From assembly GCF_038562415.1 (NCBI RefSeq), contig NZ_JBCFBA010000003.1:4130-68129 (forward strand): a stretch of 64,000 nucleotides of DNA, read 5' to 3'. Shown in pieces: positions 55,015-63,626 of this stretch (its first letter is position 1; the number at the start of each line of letters is the position of its first letter). The DNA comes from Solidesulfovibrio sp. Its GTDB lineage: Bacteria > Desulfobacterota > Desulfovibrionia > Desulfovibrionales > Desulfovibrionaceae. Made by a program: the position numbers and the translations under genes. The notes under the pieces were generated by a model. It did no database searches, was not told where the DNA came from, and worked only from the letters and a program-made list of their open reading frames with translations.

Positions 55015-57681
55015 TTATTCGGCCATCAATTTCCGAATCCGGTCCTTGAGTTCGCGTAGCCTTGCCAGGCGTTCGCCCAGCGCCTCCTGCTTCTCGCGTT
55101 CCTTGGCCACCACCTCGGCCGGGGCGCGGGAGACGAAGTCGTCGTTGCCGAGCTTTTTCTCGACAACCGTCAGCTCCTTGACCGTTTTGACCTCTTCCTT
55201 GGACAGCCGCAGAAACTCCACGTCGAAATCCACCGCGCCGGACAGGGGCACGAACAGCGCGCACGTGCCGGCCGCCGTCGAGGCCGAGGCTTTCGGCGCG
55301 ACCACGTCCGGCCCGGCCGTGAACGCCTCCAGCTTGGCCAGGAAAACGATCATGGCCGCGTTGGCCGTCAGCGCCGCCGCCTGCTTCCCGTCCTCGGTAT
55401 GCACCAGCGCCGTGAGCTTGAGCCCGGGATTGATGTTGAGCTCGGCCCGGATGTTGCGCACGCCCACCACCACGGCCTTGACCAGCTCCATGGAGGCCTC
55501 GGCCGCCTCGGACACAAGCCCCGGCCGCGCCTCGGGAAAAGGCAGGCGGGCCAGGTTGGGCTCGGTGGTGCCCGGCAGCTTGCTCCAGATCTCCTGGGTG
55601 ACGAAGGGCATGAAGGGATGCAGGAGGGTCAGGACTTCCGCGAGCACGGTGGCCAGCACGCGCTTGGCCGCGCCCTTTTTGGCCTCGTCCTCGCCGCCCA
55701 GGTCCACCTTGGCCATCTCCAGGTACCAGTCGCAGAATTCGCGCCAGAAAAAGCCGTAGAGTTCCTGGGCCGCCTCGTTGAACTGGTAGCCCTCGATGGC
55801 CGAGGACACGGTCGTTTTGAGCCGCTCCAGGCGCGAAAGGATATAGGCGTGGCACAGCCCGGCCTTGGCCGCCTCGGCCGGGTCCAGGTCGGGCACGCCG
55901 CCGGACAGGTGCAGGAGCGCGAACCGGGCCGCGTTCCAGATCTTGTTGACGAAGTGGCGGTAGCCCTCGATGCGCTCCTCGGACAGCTTGATGTCGCGGC
56001 CCATGGCGGCGAAGGCGGCCAGGGTGAAGCGCAACGCGTCCGTGCCGTAGCGGTCCATCATCAGCAGCGGGTCGATGACGTTGCCCAGCGACTTGCTCAT
56101 CTTCTTGCCGTCGGCGTCGCGCACCAGGGCGTGGATGTAGACCTGGCGGAAGGGCACCTCGTGGCGGAAGTGCAGGCCCATCATCATCATCCGGGCCACC
56201 CAGAAAAAGAGGATGTCGAAGGCCGTGACCAGCACCGAGGTGGGGTAGAAGGTCGCCAGCTCCTTGGTCTCGTCGGGCCAGCCCATGGTGGAAAAGGGCC
56301 ACAGGGCCGAGGAGAACCAGGTGTCCAGCACGTCGGGGTCGCGCGTGAGAAGCGTGCCGCCGCAGGCCGGACATTCGGTCGGGTCCTGGCGCGAGACGAT
56401 GAGCTCGCCGCAGGCGTCGCAGGTCCAGGCCGGAATGCGATGCCCCCACCAGATCTGGCGCGAGACGCACCAGTCGCGGATGTTGTCGAGCCAATCGTAG
56501 TAGGTCTTGGTCCACTGGTCGGGCAGGATGGTGGTGTCGCCGCGCTCCACGGCCTGCCGGGCCACCTTGGCCAGGGGGCCGGTTTTGACGAACCACTGTT
56601 TGGAGACATAGGGCTCGATGACCGTGCGGCAGCGGTAGCACTCGCCCACGTTGTGCTCGTAGTCGCGGATGTCGTCGAGCAGCGTCAGGTCCTTGAGGTC
56701 GTCGACCACGGCCTTGCGCGCGGCCAGCCTGTCCAGGCCCCGGTACTTCTCGGGCGCGTTTTCGTTGATGCGCCCGGCCTCGTCCTGGACGGAAATGACT
56801 TCCAGGCCGTGTTTGCGGCCCAGCTCGAAGTCGTTCATGTCGTGGGCCGGCGTGACCTTGAGGCAGCCGGTGCCGAATTCGCGCTCGACGTAGGCGTCGG
56901 CGATGATCGGGATGCGCCGGCCGACCAGGGGCAGGATGGCGTATTTGCCGACGAAGGCCTTGTAGCGCTCGTCGTCGGGGTGCACGGCCACGGCCGTGTC
57001 GCCAAGCAGCGTCTCGGGCCGGGTGGTGGCGATGGTGACGAAGGTGTCCGTGCCCTCCACGGGGTAGCGGATGTGGTAGAGCTTGCCGATGTGCGGCGCG
57101 TATTCCACTTCCAGGTCGGCCAGGGCGGTGTGGCAGCGCGGGCACCAGTTGATGATGTAATCGCCCCGGTAGAGCAGCCCCTCTTCGTAGAGGCGCACGA
57201 AGACTTCGCGCACGGCCCGCGACAGCCCTTCGTCAAAGGTGAAGCGCTCGCGGGTCCAGTCGACGGAGGCCCCGATCCGCTTGATCTGGTTGAGGATCTT
57301 GCCGCCGTATTGGGCGCGCCACTCCCAGACCCGCTCGACGAAGGCCTCGCGGCCGAGTTCCTCGCGGGATTTGCCCTCGGCGGCCAGCGACCGTTCCACC
57401 ACGTTTTGGGTGGCGATGCCGGCGTGGTCCGTGCCCGGCACCCACAGGACCTTGCGGCCCCGCTGGCGGTGGTAGCGGCACAGGATGTCCTGGATGGTGA
57501 GGTTGAGGGCATGGCCCATGTGCAGGGCGCCGGTGACGTTGGGCGGCGGGATGACGATGCTGTAGGGCTCGCCCGGGCCGTCGGGGTCCGGGGTGAAGCT
57601 CTTTTCGTCCTGCCAGTACGCGATCCAACGGGCTTCGACGTCGGCCGGCTCGTATCCCTTGGGGAGGGCCTCGCTGGTCAT
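55015..57681 (-). CDS. valS: Valyl-tRNA synthetase
   Basis: An 888-residue class I aminoacyl-tRNA synthetase that charges tRNA-Val and edits mischarged threonine. The HIGH motif is ALHMGHALN (54-57) within PPPNVTG, and KMSKS is exact at 527-531. The editing domain (CP1) lies between them, with the zinc-type CXXC clusters (WCPRCHTAL, CDACGELI, CPACGGTL). The C-terminal coiled-coil arm is present (about 825-888). AAGGAG lies six bases before the ATG. It is a single gene with its own terminator. Confidence 0.97.
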   Translation of the reverse strand: MTSEALPKGYEPADVEARWIAYWQDEKSFTPDPDGPGEPYSIVIPPPNVTGALHMGHALNLTIQDILCRYHRQRGRKVLWVPGTDHAGIATQNVVERSLAAEGKSREELGREAFVERVWEWRAQYGGKILNQIKRIGASVDWTRERFTFDEGLSRAVREVFVRLYEEGLLYRGDYIINWCPRCHTALADLEVEYAPHIGKLYHIRYPVEGTDTFVTIATTRPETLLGDTAVAVHPDDERYKAFVGKYAILPLVGRRIPIIADAYVEREFGTGCLKVTPAHDMNDFELGRKHGLEVISVQDEAGRINENAPEKYRGLDRLAARKAVVDDLKDLTLLDDIRDYEHNVGECYRCRTVIEPYVSKQWFVKTGPLAKVARQAVERGDTTILPDQWTKTYYDWLDNIRDWCVSRQIWWGHRIPAWTCDACGELIVSRQDPTECPACGGTLLTRDPDVLDTWFSSALWPFSTMGWPDETKELATFYPTSVLVTAFDILFFWVARMMMMGLHFRHEVPFRQVYIHALVRDADGKKMSKSLGNVIDPLLMMDRYGTDALRFTLAAFAAMGRDIKLSEERIEGYRHFVNKIWNAARFALLHLSGGVPDLDPAEAAKAGLCHAYILSRLERLKTTVSSAIEGYQFNEAAQELYGFFWREFCDWYLEMAKVDLGGEDEAKKGAAKRVLATVLAEVLTLLHPFMPFVTQEIWSKLPGTTEPNLARLPFPEARPGLVSEAAEASMELVKAVVVGVRNIRAELNINPGLKLTALVHTEDGKQAAALTANAAMIVFLAKLEAFTAGPDVVAPKASASTAAGTCALFVPLSGAVDFDVEFLRLSKEEVKTVKELTVVEKKLGNDDFVSRAPAEVVAKEREKQEALGERLARLRELKDRIRKLMAE

Positions 57682-57872
57682 TGTGCGCTCCTTCGAAAAA
57701 ACGCGGCGCGTTGCGTCGCTTCGGCGGCCCTGGATACAAGAGATTGCGGCCAATGTCACGGCCCGGCCGGCCCTTTGGGCCGTGGCCGCCCGAACGGCCC
57801 CGGCGAAGGCCCTGCCCGGGGAAGTGCAAGACGCCTGTTGCCTGCGGCGCGCGGTCTTTGTAGGCTTCGCCC

Positions 57873-59120
57873 ATGGCCGCGCCCATCCGGGTCCTGTGGG
57901 ACCATTCGCATCTGTGGGGTCTGCTGCTGTGCCGGGGGCTGGCCGCCCTGGGCGCGGACTTTTCGCCCATAACCAGCCGGGAGGTGGCCGAGGGGGCCTT
58001 GTGGCGCGATCCGCCGCGGCTTTTTTGCGTGCCCGGCGGGTTCGCCCGGCGCAAGTTCGCCGCCCTGGGTCCGGCCGGCGTGCGGGCCGTGCGCGGCTAC
58101 GTGGCCGGCGGCGGCTGCTACTGCGGCTTTTGCGGCGGGGCCGGGCTGGCGCTGTCCCACGCCGACGGGCTGGGGCTGTGCTCCTGGACCCGCCTGGCCT
58201 TCGCCGACCGCCTGGACCACCTGGTCAGCGGCCACGTGAAGCTGCGCCTGGACCCGGATTCGCCGCTGTGCCCGCCGTTCCTGCCGCCGTCGCTGACCGT
58301 GCCGGTGTGGTGGCCGGCCGGCTTCGCGCCACCGCAGGGCGAGGCCGATCCCGACGTGGTGGTGGTGGCGGCCTACGCCGGGGCCGGGCCGGACCTGATG
58401 CTGGCCGACATCGCCCTGGGGGCCATGCCCGAGGAGCGGCTCGCGGCCTGCCGCCGGCGCTTCGGCCTGCGCCTGACGCCGGCCTTTCTCGAGGACGGGG
58501 CCTGCGTCGTGGCCGGCCGCTTCGGCCAGGGCCGCTACGTCCTGTCCCACGCCCACCTGGAGACCCCGGACTCGCCCGAGGCCAATGCCTGGCTGGCCCA
58601 CCTGCTCGGGTTTCTGGCCCGGGCCGACGGGCTGGACTCCCGCGTGCCGGCCTGGGAACCGCAAGGCGACCCCGTGCGCTTCGACGACCGCCACCTGGCC
58701 GAGGCCAGGCGGGCCATGGACCGGGCCATCGCGGCCGGCCTGGCGGCCAGGCTCCTTTTTCGGCGCAACAGCTGGCTGCTCGGCTGGCGGCCGGGCATGC
58801 CCGGCTTTTCCCTGTCCAACCTGGCGGCCATGCTGGCCGGCGCGGCGGCCCTGGCCCCCACCGCAGCGGCCGTGGCCTACTGGCGCGAAGTCGGGCCGGA
58901 TTTCGCCGCGCGCCTGGCCGCCTTCACCGACCGCCTGGAGGTCTATTTCCCGGCCCGGCGCCTGGAGATCACCCTGTCGCTGGTGGACGGGCCGGACCGG
59001 GCCGAGGCCGACCTCGCCGCCGAGGGCCGGGAGCTTTTCGGCCGGGCACCGGGCGGCGGCGGCCTGTGCGGCGAGCTGGCCGAGGTCCTCGACGGCCTGC
59101 TGTGGCGCCTGTTGTCCTGA
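57873..59120 (+). CDS. BPL_N-domain (glutamine-amidotransferase-like) protein
   Basis: A 415-residue protein. The first half resembles the N-terminal domain of biotin-protein ligase (BPL_N), a class I glutamine-amidotransferase-like fold with VPGGFARR and the nucleophile-elbow region GGGCYCGFCGGAG. Cys87 takes the place of the catalytic Cys, and Cys82 and Cys84 add to an unusual cluster. The second half is helical and unrelated to biotin ligase. It lacks the ligase domain, so it is not BirA. It is divergent from valS and its function is unknown. Confidence 0.7.
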   Translation: MAAPIRVLWDHSHLWGLLLCRGLAALGADFSPITSREVAEGALWRDPPRLFCVPGGFARRKFAALGPAGVRAVRGYVAGGGCYCGFCGGAGLALSHADGLGLCSWTRLAFADRLDHLVSGHVKLRLDPDSPLCPPFLPPSLTVPVWWPAGFAPPQGEADPDVVVVAAYAGAGPDLMLADIALGAMPEERLAACRRRFGLRLTPAFLEDGACVVAGRFGQGRYVLSHAHLETPDSPEANAWLAHLLGFLARADGLDSRVPAWEPQGDPVRFDDRHLAEARRAMDRAIAAGLAARLLFRRNSWLLGWRPGMPGFSLSNLAAMLAGAAALAPTAAAVAYWREVGPDFAARLAAFTDRLEVYFPARRLEITLSLVDGPDRAEADLAAEGRELFGRAPGGGGLCGELAEVLDGLLWRLLS

Positions 59121-59133
59121 ACGGGGCTTCGCC

Positions 59134-59433
59134 TCAGGGCAGGTTGCAGGCCCGCCGGCAGCGCTCGCGGGCGATGTCGTCCGGCAGGCCCAGGTGGGCG
59201 GCCACGCAGGCCTGGCACAGGCTCGGCGGCTGGCCGAGTTCCAGGCCCCGGTCCCTGGCGTTTTCCAGCACCATGGCGAAGACCGCCTCGGCCAGGTCGG
59301 CCCGGGCCGGCGTAGCGGCTTGGAAACGTTGGGGCGCGGCCGGGCTGGCCGAAGGATGTTCGGTCCCGGCCAGGGAGAGGAAAACGAGGGCCGCAAGGGC
59401 GGCGCCGGGCAGGATGTTCTTGACAACGGACAT
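59134..59433 (-). CDS. Small exported cysteine-containing protein
   Basis: A 99-residue protein with a signal peptide (about 1-25, VVKNILPGAALAALVFLSLAG). A short helical mature part has four cysteines in LCQAC and RCRRAC. No family is recognised. The cysteine pairs could form disulfides or bind metal or heme, but there is no CxxCH. GGGAGG lies seven bases before the ATG. It is convergent with the BPL_N gene, 13 bases away. Confidence 0.7.
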   Translation of the reverse strand: MSVVKNILPGAALAALVFLSLAGTEHPSASPAAPQRFQAATPARADLAEAVFAMVLENARDRGLELGQPPSLCQACVAAHLGLPDDIARERCRRACNLP

Positions 59434-59613
59434 GTCGCGCCTCCCGCAACGAGGGGTTGCGCCCGGCCTTTACGACGGGCCGGGCCTGTGCCATAGGCCA
59501 ATCGAGCTACGAACCGGATGTAGCAGGCCGTCGGGCTGGCGATCCAATCGCAATGCCGGAAGCAGCGCTTCGGCAATCCCGAAGGCCGGCCAAGCGACGC
59601 CGGGAGGGGCGTT

Positions 59614-60513
59614 GTGGAATACTACCATCTGCGGACTTTCGTGGCCGTGGCCGAGGAAGAGCACCTCACCCGGGCGGCCGAGCGTTTGCACGCCAGCCTG
59701 CCGGCGGTCAGCGCCCATGTGAAAGGCTTGGAAGACGAGCTGGGGGTGCCGCTTTTCATGCGCACGCCCCGGGGCATGCGCTTAACCGGCGAGGGCCGGG
59801 CGCTTCTGGCCGAGGCCAGGCAGGCCCTTGGCAGCCTGGAGGCCGTGCGCGAGCGCGCCGGGGCGCTGCGGCGCGAGGTCACCGGCCTGGCCCGCATCGG
59901 GCTCAATAACGAAGCGGCCCGCATGCGCGTGCCCGAGCTCCTGACGCTCCTGTCACGGCGCCATCCCGGGGTGGAAGTCCATCTGGTCAATTCCAGTTCG
60001 CCGCGCATCCTGGAGGCCGTGCGCCAGGGCAAGCTCGACCTGGGCTTCGTCTACGACAACATCATCGAACCGGAGCACGAGGTCGCGGCCACGCCCCTGG
60101 AGGACGTGCCCATGGCCGTGGTCGGCCCCACGTCCTGGGCGCCGCGGGTGTGCGAGGCGGGCTGGGAGGCCCTGGCCGCCATGCCCTGGGTCTGGTTTTC
60201 GGAGCGCTGTCCGTTCCAGTTCCTGCTGGAGGAGGCGTTTTCCTGCCGCGACCTGGCCATCAACAAGGTCATGGCCGGGGACAACGACGCCACCTTGCGC
60301 ACCATGGTGGCCGCCGGTCTGGGCCTGACGCTTTTGCGGCGCGACGACGCCCTGGACGCCCAGGCCGCGGGCGAGGTCTGCCTGTGGGGGCGCGAGGGGC
60401 TCGCCTTGGGGCTTTCCCTGGTCCATCGGCGGGAGAGGGCCGCGGACCGGGTGGTGGCGGCGGTGGCCGGCGCCGTGGCCGAGGTCTGGGGACTGCCGGG
60501 GCGCCGGCGCTGA
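59614..60513 (+). CDS. LysR-family transcriptional regulator
   Basis: A 299-residue LysR regulator. The N-terminal winged helix (YHLRTFVAVAEEEHLTRAAERL, then SLPAVSAHVKGLEDELGVPLF) is followed by the two-lobe effector domain. The start is GTG with GGAGG upstream. It is transcribed away from the small exported gene and 39 bases before the next gene, so targets could be on either side. The effector is unknown. Confidence 0.92.
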   Translation: MEYYHLRTFVAVAEEEHLTRAAERLHASLPAVSAHVKGLEDELGVPLFMRTPRGMRLTGEGRALLAEARQALGSLEAVRERAGALRREVTGLARIGLNNEAARMRVPELLTLLSRRHPGVEVHLVNSSSPRILEAVRQGKLDLGFVYDNIIEPEHEVAATPLEDVPMAVVGPTSWAPRVCEAGWEALAAMPWVWFSERCPFQFLLEEAFSCRDLAINKVMAGDNDATLRTMVAAGLGLTLLRRDDALDAQAAGEVCLWGREGLALGLSLVHRRERAADRVVAAVAGAVAEVWGLPGRRR

Positions 60514-60552
60514 TCCGGACATTTTGGTTTTTTTCGGGGGAGAAGGAAACGT

Positions 60553-61401
60553 ATGGCTGAGACGGCGACGCCCGACCAGGGGTCGTTCCCTTGGCGGATT
60601 GCCTGTGGCATGGCGGTGTTGGTCCTGGCCTTGACGGTCATGGCCCTGGCCCAGTCGGGGCACGACGACGATGACCCGGCGGCCAACCAGATTTTTTCCG
60701 GCAGCGCCTTCGGCTATGCCGACGGCCAGGGCCGGCAGGTGCTGGTGCCGGTGGAGACGGGCCTGGCCCGGGGCATGAAGGGTTTCCGCCAGGCCGTGGC
60801 CGCGCCGGGCCAGGTCGTGCCCCTGACCTACGCCGGGGTGCGCCACGGGGACGAACCCGGCGGCGATCCGGCCTTTGGCGAGGTTTCGGGAGCGCTTTTC
60901 GCGGCCGGGACGGCCATGGGGCCGCGGGGCGAGGTGCTGGTGGCCACGGACGGGTTCCTGGCCGAGCGCCGGGTGCTGGCCGTCACGCCCGTGCCGGCCC
61001 GGGAGTGTCCCGCCCGGCTGCGACGGGTCCTGGAGGCCCGGGCCGGACGCGAGGCGGCCTGGTGTCGGGAAGTGGCGGACGTGGAGGGCGGCGGCGCCCT
61101 GGCCTTGGCCCGGTTTGCGCAGAAGGGCCGCGACGAACTGGCCACCCTGGCCTATGCCGACCCCGAGGGCCTGGTTTTCCTGGACTATCCGGCCACGGCC
61201 GATCCCGGTGGCACCTGGCGGCCCGACGACGGCGGGGAATTTCCCCTGGAGGGCTACCGGCCGCTGTTCGCCTTTCGCACCGCCGACGGGCTGGAGTTGG
61301 CCGTGCGCGTCAGCGGCGGCGACGGCGCGGCCATGGAGCTCTACCGCCAGGAGGGCGACGCCTTCGTGCCGTTCGTGGCCGCCGTCTGGCCGCGGCAATA
61401 G
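60553..61401 (+). CDS. Uncharacterised membrane-anchored protein
   Basis: A 282-residue protein with one N-terminal membrane helix (about 15-34) and then an extracytoplasmic domain that starts with an Asp-rich stretch (HDDDD). The rest looks mixed alpha/beta, with two cysteines about 20 apart (ARECPARL and AAWCREV). I do not recognise it. GAAGG lies six bases before the ATG. It is followed after 46 bases by a DUF4239-like membrane gene, probably one transcript. Confidence 0.75.
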   Translation: MAETATPDQGSFPWRIACGMAVLVLALTVMALAQSGHDDDDPAANQIFSGSAFGYADGQGRQVLVPVETGLARGMKGFRQAVAAPGQVVPLTYAGVRHGDEPGGDPAFGEVSGALFAAGTAMGPRGEVLVATDGFLAERRVLAVTPVPARECPARLRRVLEARAGREAAWCREVADVEGGGALALARFAQKGRDELATLAYADPEGLVFLDYPATADPGGTWRPDDGGEFPLEGYRPLFAFRTADGLELAVRVSGGDGAAMELYRQEGDAFVPFVAAVWPRQ

Positions 61402-61447
61402 GCCGGGGAGCGGCGCCGTCCGCCTGGTCCGGGGACGGGGAGGGCCT

Positions 61448-62212
61448 GTGTACGAGGACGTCAAGTACCTGCTGTTCGTCTTTTGCGGCGTGGGCCTGGC
61501 CCTGGTGGTGCTGCAACTGTTGCGGCGCCGCCGGGAAAGCCCCATGTCCATTGCCGAGCGGACGCTTTTCGCCACCAATTACGGCTACTTCACCACCCTC
61601 TACACCTTCTTCCTCGGTTTCGCCGTGGTCTCGCTGTGGCAGGACTACAACCGGGCCGACGAGGCCATCACCAACGAGAGCGACCTGCTTGTGGTGGAAT
61701 ACCGGCTGTCCCTGTCCATGCCCGACACGCAATCCCTGCGCCGGGCCCTGCTTCAGTACGTGGAGTATGTCGGCGAGGCGGGCTGGAAGGCCATGCGGGC
61801 GGGCGACCGTTCCGACGGGGCCGACGCCCTTTACGACGGCATCTGGGACCAGATGCGCCTGGCCGACCCGGGCGCCGGGCGCGGCCACCGCGTCTACGAC
61901 CTCATGCTGTCCCGGCTCATCGACCTCAACCGGCTGCGCCACCAGCGGCTGCTGCTTATCGACGGCAACCTCTATACCCCCATCTGGGTGATCATCTACA
62001 TGGGCGTGGTCTTCACCGTGGCCGGCTTCTACTTCATCGAGACCGACCACCGGGGGGCGGACGCCTTTTTCATGGTCATGATGCTGGCCATGGTCCTGGG
62101 CAACATCTTTCTGCTCTATGAGCTGGACACGCCCTTTTCCGGGCTGATCCGCATCGATCCCGTGAAGTTCGTCAAGGCCGCCGCGGCCATGCGGGCCCTG
62201 GGCGGCCTGTAG
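61448..62212 (+). CDS. DUF4239-like membrane protein
   Basis: A 254-residue protein with membrane segments near 7-25, 46-66, 178-200 and 206-226. A helical soluble part between the pairs is rich in Asp and Glu. The architecture (two helices, about 110-residue domain, two helices) and motifs such as FFLGFAVVSLWQDYNRA fit the DUF4239/bestrophin-like group. The start is GTG behind GGGGAGGG; there is no ATG in place. It is paired with the preceding uncharacterised gene. A channel role is possible but untested. Confidence 0.7.
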   Translation: MYEDVKYLLFVFCGVGLALVVLQLLRRRRESPMSIAERTLFATNYGYFTTLYTFFLGFAVVSLWQDYNRADEAITNESDLLVVEYRLSLSMPDTQSLRRALLQYVEYVGEAGWKAMRAGDRSDGADALYDGIWDQMRLADPGAGRGHRVYDLMLSRLIDLNRLRHQRLLLIDGNLYTPIWVIIYMGVVFTVAGFYFIETDHRGADAFFMVMMLAMVLGNIFLLYELDTPFSGLIRIDPVKFVKAAAAMRALGGL

Positions 62213-62244
62213 CCCCGGCGCGAACCGATTTGTGGAGGCAACCG

Positions 62245-62502
62245 ATGACGCATGACGATACACCGGCCCGGCCGGGCGAACCGGCCGAGGTGGCCTGGCT
62301 GCGCCGGGACGGCCTGTCGGCCATCCGGGCCTGGCGGGAGCATCTGGGCGTGTCCCGGGAGGAGCTGGCCCGGCGCCTGGGCGTCGCGCCGGCGGCCGTG
62401 GCCCAGTTCGAGGCGGGCAAGGCCCGGCCCCGGGCGGCCACCCTCAAGAAGGTCGCCGCCGCCCTGGACGTGGACTGGGAAGTCCTGCGGGAACCGGCGT
62501 GA
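62245..62502 (+). CDS. XRE-type helix-turn-helix regulator
   Basis: An 85-residue single-domain DNA-binding protein (IRAWREHLGVSREELARRLG, then VAPAAVAQFEAGKARPR). GGAGG lies six bases before the ATG. It has no toxin partner in the usual place. It is 32 bases past the DUF4239 gene and could regulate that pair. It ends before a perfect GC hairpin. Confidence 0.88.
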   Translation: MTHDDTPARPGEPAEVAWLRRDGLSAIRAWREHLGVSREELARRLGVAPAAVAQFEAGKARPRAATLKKVAAALDVDWEVLREPA

Positions 62503-62516
62503 GCCGAAACGCCGCC

Positions 62517-62549
62517 GCGCCCCGGGGCGGCCTGGCCGCCCCGGGGCGC
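62517..62549. other. Perfect 16-bp GC hairpin between convergent genes
   Basis: GCGCCCCGGGGCGGCC (62517-62532) and its exact complement (62534-62549) leave a one-base nominal centre, so as RNA it would open to a small loop. It lies between the stops of the XRE gene and the convergent lipoprotein gene. It probably stops or slows transcription from both sides, though it lacks a T-tract. Confidence 0.6.
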
Positions 62550-62569
62550 GCAAAGGCGGAACACCCGCC

Positions 62570-63043
62570 TTACTGCTGCGGGTTGTAGACCTGGAACGTC
62601 TTTTTCACCGACGAGCCGTCCTCGGCCACGGCCGTCAGCGTCCAGTCGCCGCTGGCCATTTCCCATTCCTTCTCGAAGGTGAAGGTGCAGTTGTATTCCT
62701 TGCCCGTGGCCACGTCGACCGTGGACTCGGTGTTGAAGACCACGGCGTTTTTGGCCGGATCGATGATGCCCGGCGAGGCGGTGATGATTTTCACCTTGGA
62801 GCTGCCGCCCTCGGGTTTGAGGGTGCGAAAGCGCATGCCGAAGGTGGTGCCGAGCTTGCGGGGCACGGCGGTGGTGGACAGGGTCAGGCCGCCGTTGGCA
62901 TCGTAGATGCCGCTGTCGACCAGGACGATGGTCGGTTCCTGCGGTTTCTCGTCCTTGCCGCCGAAGCCGAAGAAATTGAGCGTCGAGGAACAGGAAGCCA
63001 GAAGCAGGCATAGAATCGGCAAGAAAGCGTACAGACGTTTCAC
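62570..63043 (-). CDS. DUF3859-like lipoprotein
   Basis: A 157-residue lipoprotein. The signal peptide ends LLLASC (Cys17), followed by SSTLNFFGFGG and a beta-sandwich of about 115 residues (VLVDSGIYDANGG, VPRKLGTTFGMRFRTL, MASGDWTLTAVAEDG). This matches my memory of DUF3859, with moderate confidence. An ATG two codons upstream directly abuts GGAGG, too close to work. The GTG six bases from that site is the better start, so I use it. Confidence 0.7.
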   Translation of the reverse strand: MKRLYAFLPILCLLLASCSSTLNFFGFGGKDEKPQEPTIVLVDSGIYDANGGLTLSTTAVPRKLGTTFGMRFRTLKPEGGSSKVKIITASPGIIDPAKNAVVFNTESTVDVATGKEYNCTFTFEKEWEMASGDWTLTAVAEDGSSVKKTFQVYNPQQ

Positions 63044-63140
63044 GCGCATCCTCCACAAGGCCCGGAAAAGGCCGTATGATCGTAGTCCATGCACACATGG
63101 CCTCAAGCGTCGCCGCTGTCAAGGGAGCGCCGGGCCGATG

Positions 63141-63626
63141 TCAGGCCCGGGGCGCCTTGCCGAAGCACAGGGCGGCCAGAGGCGTGGTTTCCGCGAAAAA
63201 GGCGTCCAGTTCCGGCCGCTGGTCCGCCGCCAGACGCAGCCCGGACACGGGCAGCGGCCCGGGGCTGCCGCCGTACAGGGTCACGGCCCGGTCGATACAG
63301 GAGGCCGGCACGAAATCGGCCGTCAGTTGCAGCCGCGTACCGGTCGCCTCCTCGAACACCGACAGCGGGCGGGTGAAACGCGCCTTGCCCGGCCCGAGCA
63401 CCAGGTTGCCCGTGCGCGCGAGCGTCTCCTCCACCCGTCCCGGCGGCACGGCCGCCCATTTGCCGAGCAGCTCGTGGAAAAGCGGGCGCAGGGCCAGGTA
63501 GTAGAACGGGTCCAGCTTGAGCGCCGCCGAGGCCCCGGGGACGTTCAGGATCGACGGGGTTTCGGCGTAGGCCCGGCCAAGGGCCTGTTCCAGCCGGGTC
63601 AGGATGTCGGCGTAGTCCACGAGCAT
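63141..63626 (-). CDS. Uncharacterised protein coupled to the SPL-like gene
   Basis: A 161-residue soluble protein (starts MLVDYADILTRLEQALGRAY; middle SCIDRAVTLYGGSPG). No family is recognised and there is no signal peptide. The ATG has GGAGG nine bases upstream and lies 28 bases inside the end of the spore-photoproduct-lyase-like gene, so the two are translated together. A partner or substrate-handling role is possible. Confidence 0.7.
   Translation of the reverse strand: MLVDYADILTRLEQALGRAYAETPSILNVPGASAALKLDPFYYLALRPLFHELLGKWAAVPPGRVEETLARTGNLVLGPGKARFTRPLSVFEEATGTRLQLTADFVPASCIDRAVTLYGGSPGPLPVSGLRLAADQRPELDAFFAETTPLAALCFGKAPRA

Noticed and set aside
52847..57145. A 1432-codon frame joining valS and a beta-lactamase-fold gene
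   Set aside because: The upstream part is a shadow of valS; a terminator and a Shine-Dalgarno site separate the two real genes.
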